This document shows positions 17,148-25,308 of a stretch of 38,078 nucleotides of DNA, piece after piece. The notes under the pieces are model-generated. The model saw only the letters and a list, made by a program, of their open reading frames with translations. It made no database searches and had not been told where the DNA came from. Both the position numbers and the translations under genes were made by a program. How positions within the stretch are numbered: the stretch's first letter is position 1; each line of letters starts with the position of its first letter. Source of the DNA: Oceanobacillus sojae (GTDB taxonomy: Bacteria; Bacillota; Bacilli; Bacillales; Amphibacillaceae); contig NZ_LT727810.1 of assembly GCF_900162665.1 (NCBI RefSeq), positions 629 through 38,706 on the forward strand, in the 5' to 3' direction.

Positions 17148-17463
17148 AAGAAATATCATATATTGAAGGGTGAGGCTATACTTATCATTTTGATAGCTAT
17201 AGTCTTTTCTTAGTTAAAAAGAATATTTAATAGACCCATAGATATTATTCTTATAAGTTTTTATATTTTGCTTATGTACTCATAAGTTTAGTTAGGTTTG
17301 TTCGATGCAAATAATTAAAAAATATGTGTATTTTCAGTAGTTTATATATAGGTCTAGTGTAATTTGTTTTATAAATGTTGTATTTAAAAAAGCTTAAGAA
17401 ATGAGTAACTATTGTCGATAAATATATTGTAGGATACAATTATATATAGGAGGTGGAAAAGAT
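17148..17463. promoter_or_regulatory. intergenic region before the glucosaminidase gene
   Basis: 316 bp of AT-rich sequence with no gene recognised. It contains the SigD-like promoter described at 17395-17421 and the AGGAGGTG ribosome site of the next gene. Confidence 0.5.
17395..17421 (+). promoter_or_regulatory. SigD-like promoter of the glucosaminidase gene
   Basis: TAAG at 17395-17398, a 15-nt spacer, then GTCGATAA at 17414-17421; SigD consensus is TAAA-N15-GCCGATAT (3/4 and 6/8 matched). The geometry is the same as upstream of the amidase gene. It lies 43 bp before the start codon. Confidence 0.45.
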
Positions 17464-20400
17464 TTGAAAAGAAAGTGGTTTCCTCTCTTTTTAATCATTT
17501 TATTGGTGGCTTCACCATTTGCTTCAGTAAGTGAAGCATTTGCAATGACAAATCAATCAAAAGAAAGTCAGCAAAATGATGATCAAGAAGACGGGAATAA
17601 AGAATCAGTTATTGAACGGGATTCTTCCACGAATGAAGCAGTGTCTGAAGAAATAAAACTTGAATTAGGTGATGATGATAAAAAAATCCAGGAGCTAAAA
17701 GAAGATTTAACAGAGCTAGGATTTGCGGCGTTGGAAAAACCAACAACGTATTATGGTCTACATACTGAAGAAGCTGTAAAAGCATTTCAAAAGTTTTATG
17801 ACATAGAAGACACTGGAGTTGCAGATGAAGACACACTACTAAAAATAGAAGACATTTTATCATACGATTCATTCAACCGTGAAGAACACCTGGAGTTCAG
17901 TAACCCAGAGGAATTTGTGACGGAAGAGGAAGAAGTCAAGGAAGGATCTGAAGCAGAAGCAGAGGAAGGATCTGAAGCAGAAGCAGAGGAAGGATCTGAA
18001 GCAGAAGCGGAGGAAGAATCTGAAGTAGAAGCGGAGGAAGAATCTGAAGTAGAAGCGGAGGAAGAATCTGAAGTAGAAGCGGAGGAAGAATCTGAAGTAG
18101 AAGCGGAGGAAGAATCTGAAGTAGAAGCGGAGGAAGAATCTGAAGCAAATGTTGAAAAAGATACAGAAGTGAGAGACCAAATAGGTGAACAAAGCTTAGC
18201 TAGAGCAGAAACTTTTGCTGCAAAAAGTGTATATCAACGTGGGGATAGGCATGCAGATATTGTTCGGTTTAAGAAACAATTAAACGCAATCGGCTTTGGT
18301 TATATCTCAGAGACAAACCTGTATGGAAGCTTTATGGAAAAGCAAGTAAAGAGATTCCAAGAATACTATGGTTTAAAAGTAACAGGAACGATTAATACAG
18401 CCACGAAGAACAAATTGAACAGTGTCTATAATAGCCCATACCAAAAAGGCAAACGTCATAATAATATCAAAGAGATGAAGAGAAAATTAAATAGTCTCGG
18501 CTATGGCTATATAAGCATCACAACACTTTTTGGAGATTTTATGGAAAGCCAAGTGAAAAAATTCCAAAGAAATCATGGCTTACGGGTGAATGGTATAATG
18601 GATGAGGTAACCTTAGCAAAATTAAATGAACTGGCTCCTAAGGATACATATCAACAAGGAGACAGACATGCAGATATTGTTCAATATAAAAAACAATTAA
18701 ATGCAATCGGCTTTGGTTATATCTCAGAGACAAACCTGTATGGAAGCTTTATGGAAACGCAAGTAAAGAGATTCCAAGAATACTATGGACTAACTGTTAA
18801 TGGCAAGCTGAATAAAGCAACAAAGGATAAGTTGAACAGTGTCTATAACAATCCATACCAAAAAGGGAAACGTCATAATAATATCAAAGAGATGAAGAGA
18901 AAATTAAATAGTCTCGGCTATGGCTATATAAGCATCACAACACTTTTTGGAGATTTTATGGAAAGCCAAGTGAAAAAATTCCAAAGAAATCATGGCTTAC
19001 GGGTGAATGGTATAATGGATGAGGTAACCTTAGCAAAATTAAATGAACTGGCTCCTAAGGATACATATCAACAAGGAGACAGACATGCAGATATTGTTCA
19101 ATATAAAAAACAATTAAATGCAATCGGCTTTGGTTATATCTCAGAGACAAACCTGTATGGAAGCTTTATGGAAACGCAAGTAAAGAGATTCCAAGAATAC
19201 TATGGACTAACTGTTAATGGCAAGCTGAATAAAGCAACAAAGGATAAGTTGAACAGTGTCTATAACAATCCATACCAAAAAGGGAAACGTCATAATAATA
19301 TCAAAGAGATGAAGAGAAAATTAAATAGTCTCGGCTATGGCTATATAAGCATCACAACACTTTTTGGAGATTTTATGGAAAGCCAAGTGAAAAAATTCCA
19401 AAGAAATCATGGCTTACGGGTGAATGGTATAATGGATGAGGTAACCTTAGCAAAATTAAATGAACTGGCTCCTAAGGATACATATCAACAAGGAGACAGA
19501 CATGCAGATATTGTTCAATATAAAAAACAATTAAATGCAATCGGCTTTGGTTATATCTCAGAGACAAACCTGTATGGAAGCTTTATGGAAACGCAAGTAA
19601 AGAGATTCCAAGAATACTATGGACTAACTGTTAATGGCAAGCTGAATAAAGCAACAAAGGATAAGTTGAACAGTGTCTATAACAATCCATACCAAAAAGG
19701 GAAACGTCATAATAATATCAAAGAGATGAAGAGAAAATTAAATAGTCTCGGCTATGGCTATATAAGCATCACAACACTTTTTGGAGATTTTATGGAAAGC
19801 CAAGTGAAAAAATTCCAAAGAAATCATGGCTTACGGGTGAATGGTATAATGGATGAGGTAACCTTAGCAAAATTAAATGAACTGGCTCCTAAGGATACAT
19901 ATCAACAAGGAGACAGACATGCAGATATTGTTCAATATAAAAAACAATTAAATGCAATCGGCTTTGGTTATATCTCAGAGACAAACCTGTATGGAAGCTT
20001 TATGGAAACGCAAGTAAAGAGATTCCAAGAATACTATGGACTAACTGTTAATGGCAAGCTGAATAAAGCAACAAAGGATAAGTTGAACAGTGTCTATAAC
20101 AATCCATACCAAAAAGGGAAACGTCATAATAATATCAAAGAGATGAAGAGAAAATTAAATAGTCTCGGCTATGGCTATATAAGCATCACAACGCTTTTTG
20201 GAGATTTCATGGAAAGCCAAGTGAAAAAATTCCAAAGAAATCATGGCTTACGGGTGAATGGTATAATGGATGAGGTAACCTTAGCAAAATTAAATGAACT
20301 GGCTCCTAAGGACACATATCAACAAGGAGATAGACATGCAGATATTGTTCAATATAAAAAACAATTAAATGCAATCGGCTTTGGTTATATCTCAGAGACA

Positions 20401-21873
20401 AACCTATATGGAAGCTTTATGGAAACGCAAGTAAAGAGATTCCAAGAATACTATGGACTAACTGTTAATGGCAAACTGAATAAAGCAACAAAGGATAAGT
20501 TGAACAGTATCTATAATCATCCGTATCAAAAGGGAAAGCGTCATGAAGAGATAAAGTTTATTAAACAGCAATTAAATACGCTTGGTTACGGCTATATATC
20601 GGTAACAACGCTTTTTGGAAGCTTTATGGAAAGTCAGGTTAAGCAATTCCAAAGGGATAATAATTTACGAGTAAATGGCATAGCGGATGAAAGAACTTTA
20701 AAAGCTCTTGAGGAAGCAATCAATAACCGCTGGGTTATCAACCATGAATCTCATAACGTAACTTTAAATCAAGCATTAAACACACAAATGAACCAATTAC
20801 AGCAGACGGATAAGTATCGTAACAATGATGCTTTTGTTCATAAGAACTATATAAATACTTCAAGCGGTTCTGCAACAATTGTGGGCAGTGGTGTAAGATT
20901 ACGATCTTCAGCTGATCTTAGTAACAATATTAAATATACAGTTGCCAACGGTACAAAAGTTACCGTTCAGGGTGAAGTGACAGGAGCCGCACATCAAGGA
21001 AGTACGAAATGGTATCGTATAACTTATAGTGGTGAAACGTTATATGTCCACAGTTCACTTATTAACACTAATACTTCTATTGGAACAACAACTGCAACCG
21101 TAAATGTACGTTCATCTGCAAGTAATTCGGGCCACATTTATGGACAGATAGAGAAAGGCAAACAGGTTACTATTGTTGGTTCTACAGGCAACTGGTATAA
21201 AATTAGCTATAATACATGGAGGAATCCGACAAGTAATGACGTAAAAGCCTATCTAGATCCAGATCAGAATGATATATTCCAGCATTTAGACCTATCCAGT
21301 AGTGTAGGAGTAATAGCATCTTCATTAAATAGTAGTATTTTAAGTGGTAAAGGAATTCTTTCTGGAAAAGGACAATCCTTTATAACAGCTAGTAGCCAGC
21401 ATTCTGTAAACGAAATCTATCTGATTTCTCATGCGCTATTGGAAACTGGTAATGGTAATTCAGATTTAGCAAGAGGTATTGAAGTAGGATTAAACAGCAG
21501 CAAAAATCCTGTTGTAGTAACCGCCTCTAATCGAAGCAGTCTTACAAACATAAAAACAGCTTATAATATGTATGGTATTGGAGCAGTAGATGGCAACGCC
21601 CGTACTGCGGGAGCTATCAGAGCTTATAATGAAGGCTGGTTTACACCAGAACAAGCTATCATTGGCGGTGCGAGATTTATCGGAGAAAGCTATATTCATA
21701 ATCAATATAGCCAAAATACGTTATATAAAATGCGCTGGAATCCTGCAAATCCTGGATACCCGCAATATGCAACAGATATTGCCTGGGCAGTGAAACAAGT
21801 TCCAAGCATTAAGAAATTATATGACATGCTGGATAACCCGATATATAAATTTAACATTGCTCAATACCGCTAA
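17464..21873 (+). CDS. secreted endo-beta-N-acetylglucosaminidase (LytD-like) with thirteen PG-binding domains
   Basis: A 1469-residue wall hydrolase. Order: signal peptide (about 1-28, ending near SEAFAM); one PG_binding_1 domain (about 75-135); acidic linker with 8-residue repeats (about 160-245); six 139-residue units starting at Y257, 396, 535, 674, 813 and 952, each with two PG_binding_1 domains; two SH3b domains (about 1135-1203 and 1210-1252); C-terminal glucosaminidase domain (GH73, LytD type) with likely catalytic E1327 (ISHALLETGNG), then YNMYGIGAVDGNA. TTG 17464 is the start, with AGGAGGTG upstream. It shares signal peptide, N-terminal domain, linker style and repeat unit with the amidase at 12630 but has a different catalytic end. 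B. subtilis LytD is about 880 residues, so this one is unusually long. Confidence 0.92.
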   Translation: MKRKWFPLFLIILLVASPFASVSEAFAMTNQSKESQQNDDQEDGNKESVIERDSSTNEAVSEEIKLELGDDDKKIQELKEDLTELGFAALEKPTTYYGLHTEEAVKAFQKFYDIEDTGVADEDTLLKIEDILSYDSFNREEHLEFSNPEEFVTEEEEVKEGSEAEAEEGSEAEAEEGSEAEAEEESEVEAEEESEVEAEEESEVEAEEESEVEAEEESEVEAEEESEANVEKDTEVRDQIGEQSLARAETFAAKSVYQRGDRHADIVRFKKQLNAIGFGYISETNLYGSFMEKQVKRFQEYYGLKVTGTINTATKNKLNSVYNSPYQKGKRHNNIKEMKRKLNSLGYGYISITTLFGDFMESQVKKFQRNHGLRVNGIMDEVTLAKLNELAPKDTYQQGDRHADIVQYKKQLNAIGFGYISETNLYGSFMETQVKRFQEYYGLTVNGKLNKATKDKLNSVYNNPYQKGKRHNNIKEMKRKLNSLGYGYISITTLFGDFMESQVKKFQRNHGLRVNGIMDEVTLAKLNELAPKDTYQQGDRHADIVQYKKQLNAIGFGYISETNLYGSFMETQVKRFQEYYGLTVNGKLNKATKDKLNSVYNNPYQKGKRHNNIKEMKRKLNSLGYGYISITTLFGDFMESQVKKFQRNHGLRVNGIMDEVTLAKLNELAPKDTYQQGDRHADIVQYKKQLNAIGFGYISETNLYGSFMETQVKRFQEYYGLTVNGKLNKATKDKLNSVYNNPYQKGKRHNNIKEMKRKLNSLGYGYISITTLFGDFMESQVKKFQRNHGLRVNGIMDEVTLAKLNELAPKDTYQQGDRHADIVQYKKQLNAIGFGYISETNLYGSFMETQVKRFQEYYGLTVNGKLNKATKDKLNSVYNNPYQKGKRHNNIKEMKRKLNSLGYGYISITTLFGDFMESQVKKFQRNHGLRVNGIMDEVTLAKLNELAPKDTYQQGDRHADIVQYKKQLNAIGFGYISETNLYGSFMETQVKRFQEYYGLTVNGKLNKATKDKLNSIYNHPYQKGKRHEEIKFIKQQLNTLGYGYISVTTLFGSFMESQVKQFQRDNNLRVNGIADERTLKALEEAINNRWVINHESHNVTLNQALNTQMNQLQQTDKYRNNDAFVHKNYINTSSGSATIVGSGVRLRSSADLSNNIKYTVANGTKVTVQGEVTGAAHQGSTKWYRITYSGETLYVHSSLINTNTSIGTTTATVNVRSSASNSGHIYGQIEKGKQVTIVGSTGNWYKISYNTWRNPTSNDVKAYLDPDQNDIFQHLDLSSSVGVIASSLNSSILSGKGILSGKGQSFITASSQHSVNEIYLISHALLETGNGNSDLARGIEVGLNSSKNPVVVTASNRSSLTNIKTAYNMYGIGAVDGNARTAGAIRAYNEGWFTPEQAIIGGARFIGESYIHNQYSQNTLYKMRWNPANPGYPQYATDIAWAVKQVPSIKKLYDMLDNPIYKFNIAQYR
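17941..18132 (+). repeat. eight tandem 24-nt repeats coding the acidic linker
   Basis: Three units encode EGSEAEAE and five encode EESEVEAE; a degenerate ninth unit follows at 18133-18156. Adjacent units are identical or differ by one or two bases, which indicates recent slippage-driven expansion. Confidence 0.92.
18232..20733 (+). repeat. six tandem 417-bp repeats coding paired PG-binding domains
   Basis: Units begin at 18232, 18649, 19066, 19483, 19900 and 20317. Units 2 to 5 look the same at DNA level apart from a few changes late in unit 5; unit 1 and the second half of unit 6 are more diverged. Such an array is prone to copy-number change and to collapse in short-read assembly. Confidence 0.93.
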
Positions 21874-21875
21874 AG

Positions 21876-21922
21876 AAAACAACCGAGTTGCTTCTCAAAG
21901 GAAGAGGTTCGGTTGTTTTTTT
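21876..21922 (+). terminator. Rho-independent terminator after the glucosaminidase gene
   Basis: An 11-bp stem (AAAACAACCGA at 21876-21886 with its complement at 21909-21919) and a run of seven T. It begins three bases after the stop codon. Confidence 0.88.
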
Positions 21923-22033
21923 CGGAGTTTTATATAACAGTTATAGTCGAATTATGGTAAAATTAATGCAAGAAAGGGTAATAAAATATAAAAGGTATCA
22001 GTTTACTAGAATAAAACAAGTAGGTGAAAAACT

Positions 22034-23110
22034 ATGTGGAGTGTTACTGAATTGCTGATAGCATTTTTCATCGCGCTTTTGACAGCAATTATCACGACAC
22101 CAATTATTATAAGCATTTCGAAAAGATTAAATCTAGTAGATCAACCTGATAATAGAAAGCAGCATCAAAAGGCTGTACCAAGTATTGGAGGGCTAGCTAT
22201 TTTCTTTGGCATTGCCGCAGGCTTCCTTTATTTACAGCCGGAGCATCCGCAGATGACGGCAATTATTATTGGTGCAATTATTATACTGTTAACAGGCTTT
22301 CTGGATGATATTTTTGATATTCGTCCTGGTACAAAGCTGTTGGGACAAATATTAGCTGCTTCTGTTGTAGCATATTCAGGGTTAGTAATTGAAAAACTGA
22401 CATTACCTTTTATGGGGACAGTGTTTTTAGGCGAATATGTTGGGATAGCTCTTACTATTTTCTGGATTGTTGCTGCTGCCAACGCAATTAATCTGATTGA
22501 TGGTTTAGACGGTCTAGCTGGAGGTGTATCAACAATTGCTTTCATTAGCATTTTGATTATGGCCGTTATGGACTATCGTATGATTGTTATTGGATTATGC
22601 GTATTGCTAATTGGTTCAACAGTTGGATTCTTAGTATTTAATTTTCACCCGGCTAAAATATTCATGGGAGATACTGGAGCGTTATTCCTGGGGTATTCGA
22701 TTGCTATTATATCAATGCTTGGCTTATTCAAAAATGTAGCCTTCTTCAGCTTTGTAATCCCGATTATTGTAATTGCACTACCAGTTTTTGATACATTGCT
22801 TGCTATTATCCGGAGAGTCCAAAATAAACAAGGTATTTCAGTTGCAGATCGAAATCATATTCATTATCGATTGTTAAAAAACGGTTATTCGCATAGAGAA
22901 TCTGTGCTGATTATCTATGCATTCAGTATGTTCTTTGGTGCTATGGCTATTGTCGTTAATAATGCACAGCTGATGACTTCTTTAGCCGTATTCTGCTTTA
23001 TTATCTTAGGGATTCATTTATTCTCTATCGTATGCGGAATAGCATCTACTGAAAGATTTGCCTTATTTATAAATAAAAAAAGTGGGTTAAATAAGAGAAA
23101 GTTAAAATAA
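22034..23110 (+). CDS. tagO: undecaprenyl-phosphate N-acetylglucosaminyl-1-phosphate transferase (TagO/WecA type)
   Basis: A 358-residue integral membrane protein of the MraY/WecA family with about ten hydrophobic helices. It transfers GlcNAc-1-phosphate from UDP-GlcNAc to undecaprenyl phosphate, the first step of wall teichoic acid and related polymers. Motifs: DQPDNRKQHQKAVPSIGG near the start, LDDIFDIRPGTKLLGQ, NAINLIDGLDGLAGG, FNFHPAKIFMGDTGALFLGY, and DRNHIHYRLLKNGYSHRESV in the last cytoplasmic loop (the His motif of the WecA group). ATG 22034 has TAGGTGAAAA upstream. It stands as a single-gene unit between two terminators, convergent with the LCP ligase gene. Confidence 0.9.
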   Translation: MWSVTELLIAFFIALLTAIITTPIIISISKRLNLVDQPDNRKQHQKAVPSIGGLAIFFGIAAGFLYLQPEHPQMTAIIIGAIIILLTGFLDDIFDIRPGTKLLGQILAASVVAYSGLVIEKLTLPFMGTVFLGEYVGIALTIFWIVAAANAINLIDGLDGLAGGVSTIAFISILIMAVMDYRMIVIGLCVLLIGSTVGFLVFNFHPAKIFMGDTGALFLGYSIAIISMLGLFKNVAFFSFVIPIIVIALPVFDTLLAIIRRVQNKQGISVADRNHIHYRLLKNGYSHRESVLIIYAFSMFFGAMAIVVNNAQLMTSLAVFCFIILGIHLFSIVCGIASTERFALFINKKSGLNKRKLK

Positions 23111-23139
23111 GCTTAAAAAGTTAAAATATGATCTGAGAA

Positions 23140-23187
23140 CCTCTCTAATTATTGTTGTTTTTAGCAATATCTAGAGAGGCTTTTTTG
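23140..23187 (+). terminator. Rho-independent terminator after tagO
   Basis: An 8-bp stem CCTCTCTA / TAGAGAGG with partial inner pairing (ATTATTG with CAATAT), followed by CTTTTTTG. Confidence 0.8.
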
Positions 23188-23251
23188 TTTAAAGAAAACC
23201 GTCTTTTGCCTGTATACTGTATCTGCTTGCATACTGATTCTCAGACAATCA

Positions 23252-23289
23252 AAAAACTCCCTCCCAATCAAGCCTGGGAAAGAGTTTTT
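23252..23289 (-). terminator. Rho-independent terminator of the LCP gene
   Basis: AAAAACTC pairs with GAGTTTTT, and inside them TCCCA pairs with TGGGA. On the leftward transcript the second arm ends in GAGTTTTTTG, a proper T run. It lies 3 bp beyond the LCP stop codon. Confidence 0.85.
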
Positions 23290-23292
23290 CGA

Positions 23293-24522
23293 TTAATAAG
23301 GATTTCCTTCTGCATCATATTCTACTGTTTCTTCTTCTTCCTGATAGGGGTCCTCTTGATAAGAACCTTCTTCTTGATAAGCCTCACCTTGTTCTTCGTA
23401 TGAGCCTTCTTCCTGATAAGTTCCATCTTCGGTATTTGTTTTTCCGTTAGGATCTTGATAAACCTCGCCCTCTTCTTGGGAAGGTTCATCTTGTTGGGCA
23501 TCAGCTTCATTAGTTGTGCCATTCTCTTCCTCAGCAAGGGAATTAGAGATTTCTAAGTGATCTTGAAGCATAGCTCTTGTTTCTTCTAGTGCCATTTCAT
23601 CAAGCAGCCAATAATAAGTCGAGCTAGGCTGATAATCACTGCCTTCTAAGGTAAAGTTTTCGATATCAAGGCCGCCTGTACCGAACGTAGCTAAGGTCAT
23701 CATCTGTTTAAACGTCATATTCGTATTCATGTTGCTTCCAACTGCTGCAATCAGATCGTCGAATTTTAAAACAGATCCGATAGATGTTGCTTTATCCGCT
23801 ACAGCATTGACGACTTCCATCTGTCGTTTCCCGCGTTCAATATCATTATCTAATTTACGGGTCCTTGCAAATGCTAAAGCTTCTTCACCATCAAGTACTT
23901 GTTCTCCAGGGTAAAGATGGATAGCATCCCGTTTATCCATGGAATCAGACTCTTGAAATTCGTATGGTACATCAACGTCAATACCGCCAATTGCATCTAC
24001 CACATCTACAAATGCGTGGAAATTAACACGTACATAGTAATCAACTGGAATATTCATTAAATTTTCAACAGTTTCAATCGTTGCTTTTGGTCCGCCGTAG
24101 GCATGGGCATGCGTGATTTTATCCTCACGACCTACTTCAGGTATATATACATATGAATCACGGGGAATACTAACTAATTTAACACTCTTTTCATCCTTAT
24201 TAAAGGTTGCTAACATAAGTGTATCTGAGCGTGAATTTCCTGCGTTTCCCCGATGTTCATTTTCATCAACACCAATAATAAGAATAGAAACATTATCAAT
24301 ATTAGGGTCAACTTCAAATTCCCTTAAATCCGATTTATCGCGACCGTCATCTTCAAAAGAATCATTGACAGCATTATTTGCTTTAACATATAAATAACTT
24401 CCATATCCAATAACTACAAGCAAAGCTAAGGCGATGACAACTAAAGGAATTAAAATCCCTTTTCTAAGTTTGCGCTTTTTTCGCGTAACTCTGCGACTCT
24501 GCACCTTTTTATGTTTTGACAT
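23293..24522 (-). CDS. LytR-CpsA-Psr (LCP) family wall-polymer ligase
   Basis: A 409-residue protein that by family attaches teichoic acid or capsule polymers from undecaprenyl pyrophosphate to peptidoglycan outside the membrane. Basic N-terminus (about 1-22), one transmembrane helix (about 23-47), then the LCP domain: SRSDTLMLATF, VSIPRDSYVYIP, DKITHAHAYGGP, YYVRVNFHAFVDVVDAIGGI, and Arg-rich LAFARTRKLDNDIERGKRQ. Residues after about 330 form a low-complexity, Glu/Gln/Tyr-rich acidic tail with repeats of Y-Q-E-E-G-S. ATG 24522 has AAAGGAG upstream. A WalR-type box lies 86 bp before it. It is convergent with tagO and downstream of tagD. Confidence 0.9.
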   Translation of the reverse strand: MSKHKKVQSRRVTRKKRKLRKGILIPLVVIALALLVVIGYGSYLYVKANNAVNDSFEDDGRDKSDLREFEVDPNIDNVSILIIGVDENEHRGNAGNSRSDTLMLATFNKDEKSVKLVSIPRDSYVYIPEVGREDKITHAHAYGGPKATIETVENLMNIPVDYYVRVNFHAFVDVVDAIGGIDVDVPYEFQESDSMDKRDAIHLYPGEQVLDGEEALAFARTRKLDNDIERGKRQMEVVNAVADKATSIGSVLKFDDLIAAVGSNMNTNMTFKQMMTLATFGTGGLDIENFTLEGSDYQPSSTYYWLLDEMALEETRAMLQDHLEISNSLAEEENGTTNEADAQQDEPSQEEGEVYQDPNGKTNTEDGTYQEEGSYEEQGEAYQEEGSYQEDPYQEEEETVEYDAEGNPY

Positions 24523-24607
24523 TACAAATCTCCTTTTTTACAAGAAATATGGACTCATTTCTTGATAAACCACTCTTAATTTTACTATGAAATAATTGAT
24601 TAGTAAA

Positions 24608-24624
24608 TTTACAATTACATTACA
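24608..24624 (-). promoter_or_regulatory. WalR (YycF)-type box upstream of the LCP gene
   Basis: Leftward strand reads TGTAAT-GTAAT-TGTAAA, an exact match to the WalR consensus TGT(A/T)A(A/T/C)-N5-TGT(A/T)A(A/T/C). It lies between tagD and the LCP gene. WalRK controls wall hydrolase and teichoic-acid genes in B. subtilis. Confidence 0.55.
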
Positions 24625-24653
24625 TGTTCTTTTTTGTCGATATATCCAAATAC

Positions 24654-25049
24654 CTAGCTGTCATCTCTTAAATTTTCTTTGATAATTGTGGAGGAGATAC
24701 CATCTGTACGGGGCAAGTAGATGACTTCACAAAAAGAACACAGCTCATCAAATTTTCCTTTCCAATCATCTCCAATAACAAATGTATCGACTTGATATTG
24801 CAAAATATCCTCTTTTTTTTGCTTCCATGTTTTCTCTGGGATGACTTTATCTACATAACGGATTGATTCAAGGATAATTTTTCGATCAGAATAGGAAAAA
24901 AAAGACTGTTTATGTTTGAGTGTATTAAAATAATCGGTGGATAATCCTACTATAAGATAATCACCCATTGTTTTTGCACGTTTTAGTAAATTAACATGAC
25001 CTACATGTAATAAATCAAAAGTTCCATAAGTGATAATAGTACGTATCAT
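24654..25049 (-). CDS. tagD: glycerol-3-phosphate cytidylyltransferase (TagD type)
   Basis: A 131-residue protein making CDP-glycerol from CTP and glycerol-3-phosphate, the donor for glycerol-type teichoic acid. It has the full small cytidylyltransferase pattern: TYGTFDLLHVGHVNLLKRAK (HxGH), then LIVGLSTDYFNTLKHKQSFF, YSDRKIILESIRYVDKVIPE, FVIGDDWKGKFDEL and RTDGISSTIIKE. The length is normal for TagD. ATG 25049 is preferred (AGGGGGTGGA upstream) over an in-frame GTG two codons earlier. No tagF or tagB is in the window, so the polymer it feeds is made by genes elsewhere or it primes a linkage unit. Confidence 0.9.
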   Translation of the reverse strand: MIRTIITYGTFDLLHVGHVNLLKRAKTMGDYLIVGLSTDYFNTLKHKQSFFSYSDRKIILESIRYVDKVIPEKTWKQKKEDILQYQVDTFVIGDDWKGKFDELCSFCEVIYLPRTDGISSTIIKENLRDDS

Positions 25050-25308
25050 TTCCACCCCCTAAAAGCCTATTAAAATAATAGTAACATAAGAAAAGATAAA
25101 GGAATAAATAAGAGCAACAACAAATCTGTTATTTCTCATCTAAAGCTGAGTAAACTGTGTAGTTATAGATGTAGGGTAAGTTAATAAATGAGGGGTTATG
25201 TAAAAATTTTTTATATACAAAAGTTAATTGGCGGGGACCCAGTATTATTAATATGTAAACTGGATTCCCAACATAATTAACTATGAGAATGAAGATAAAT
25301 AGTGATTT

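Noticed and set aside
17869..18192. Long minus-strand frames rich in Phe-Arg or Leu-Pro across the acidic repeats
   Set aside because: They are antisense readings of the 24-nt Glu-rich repeats; no ribosome site and no plausible protein.
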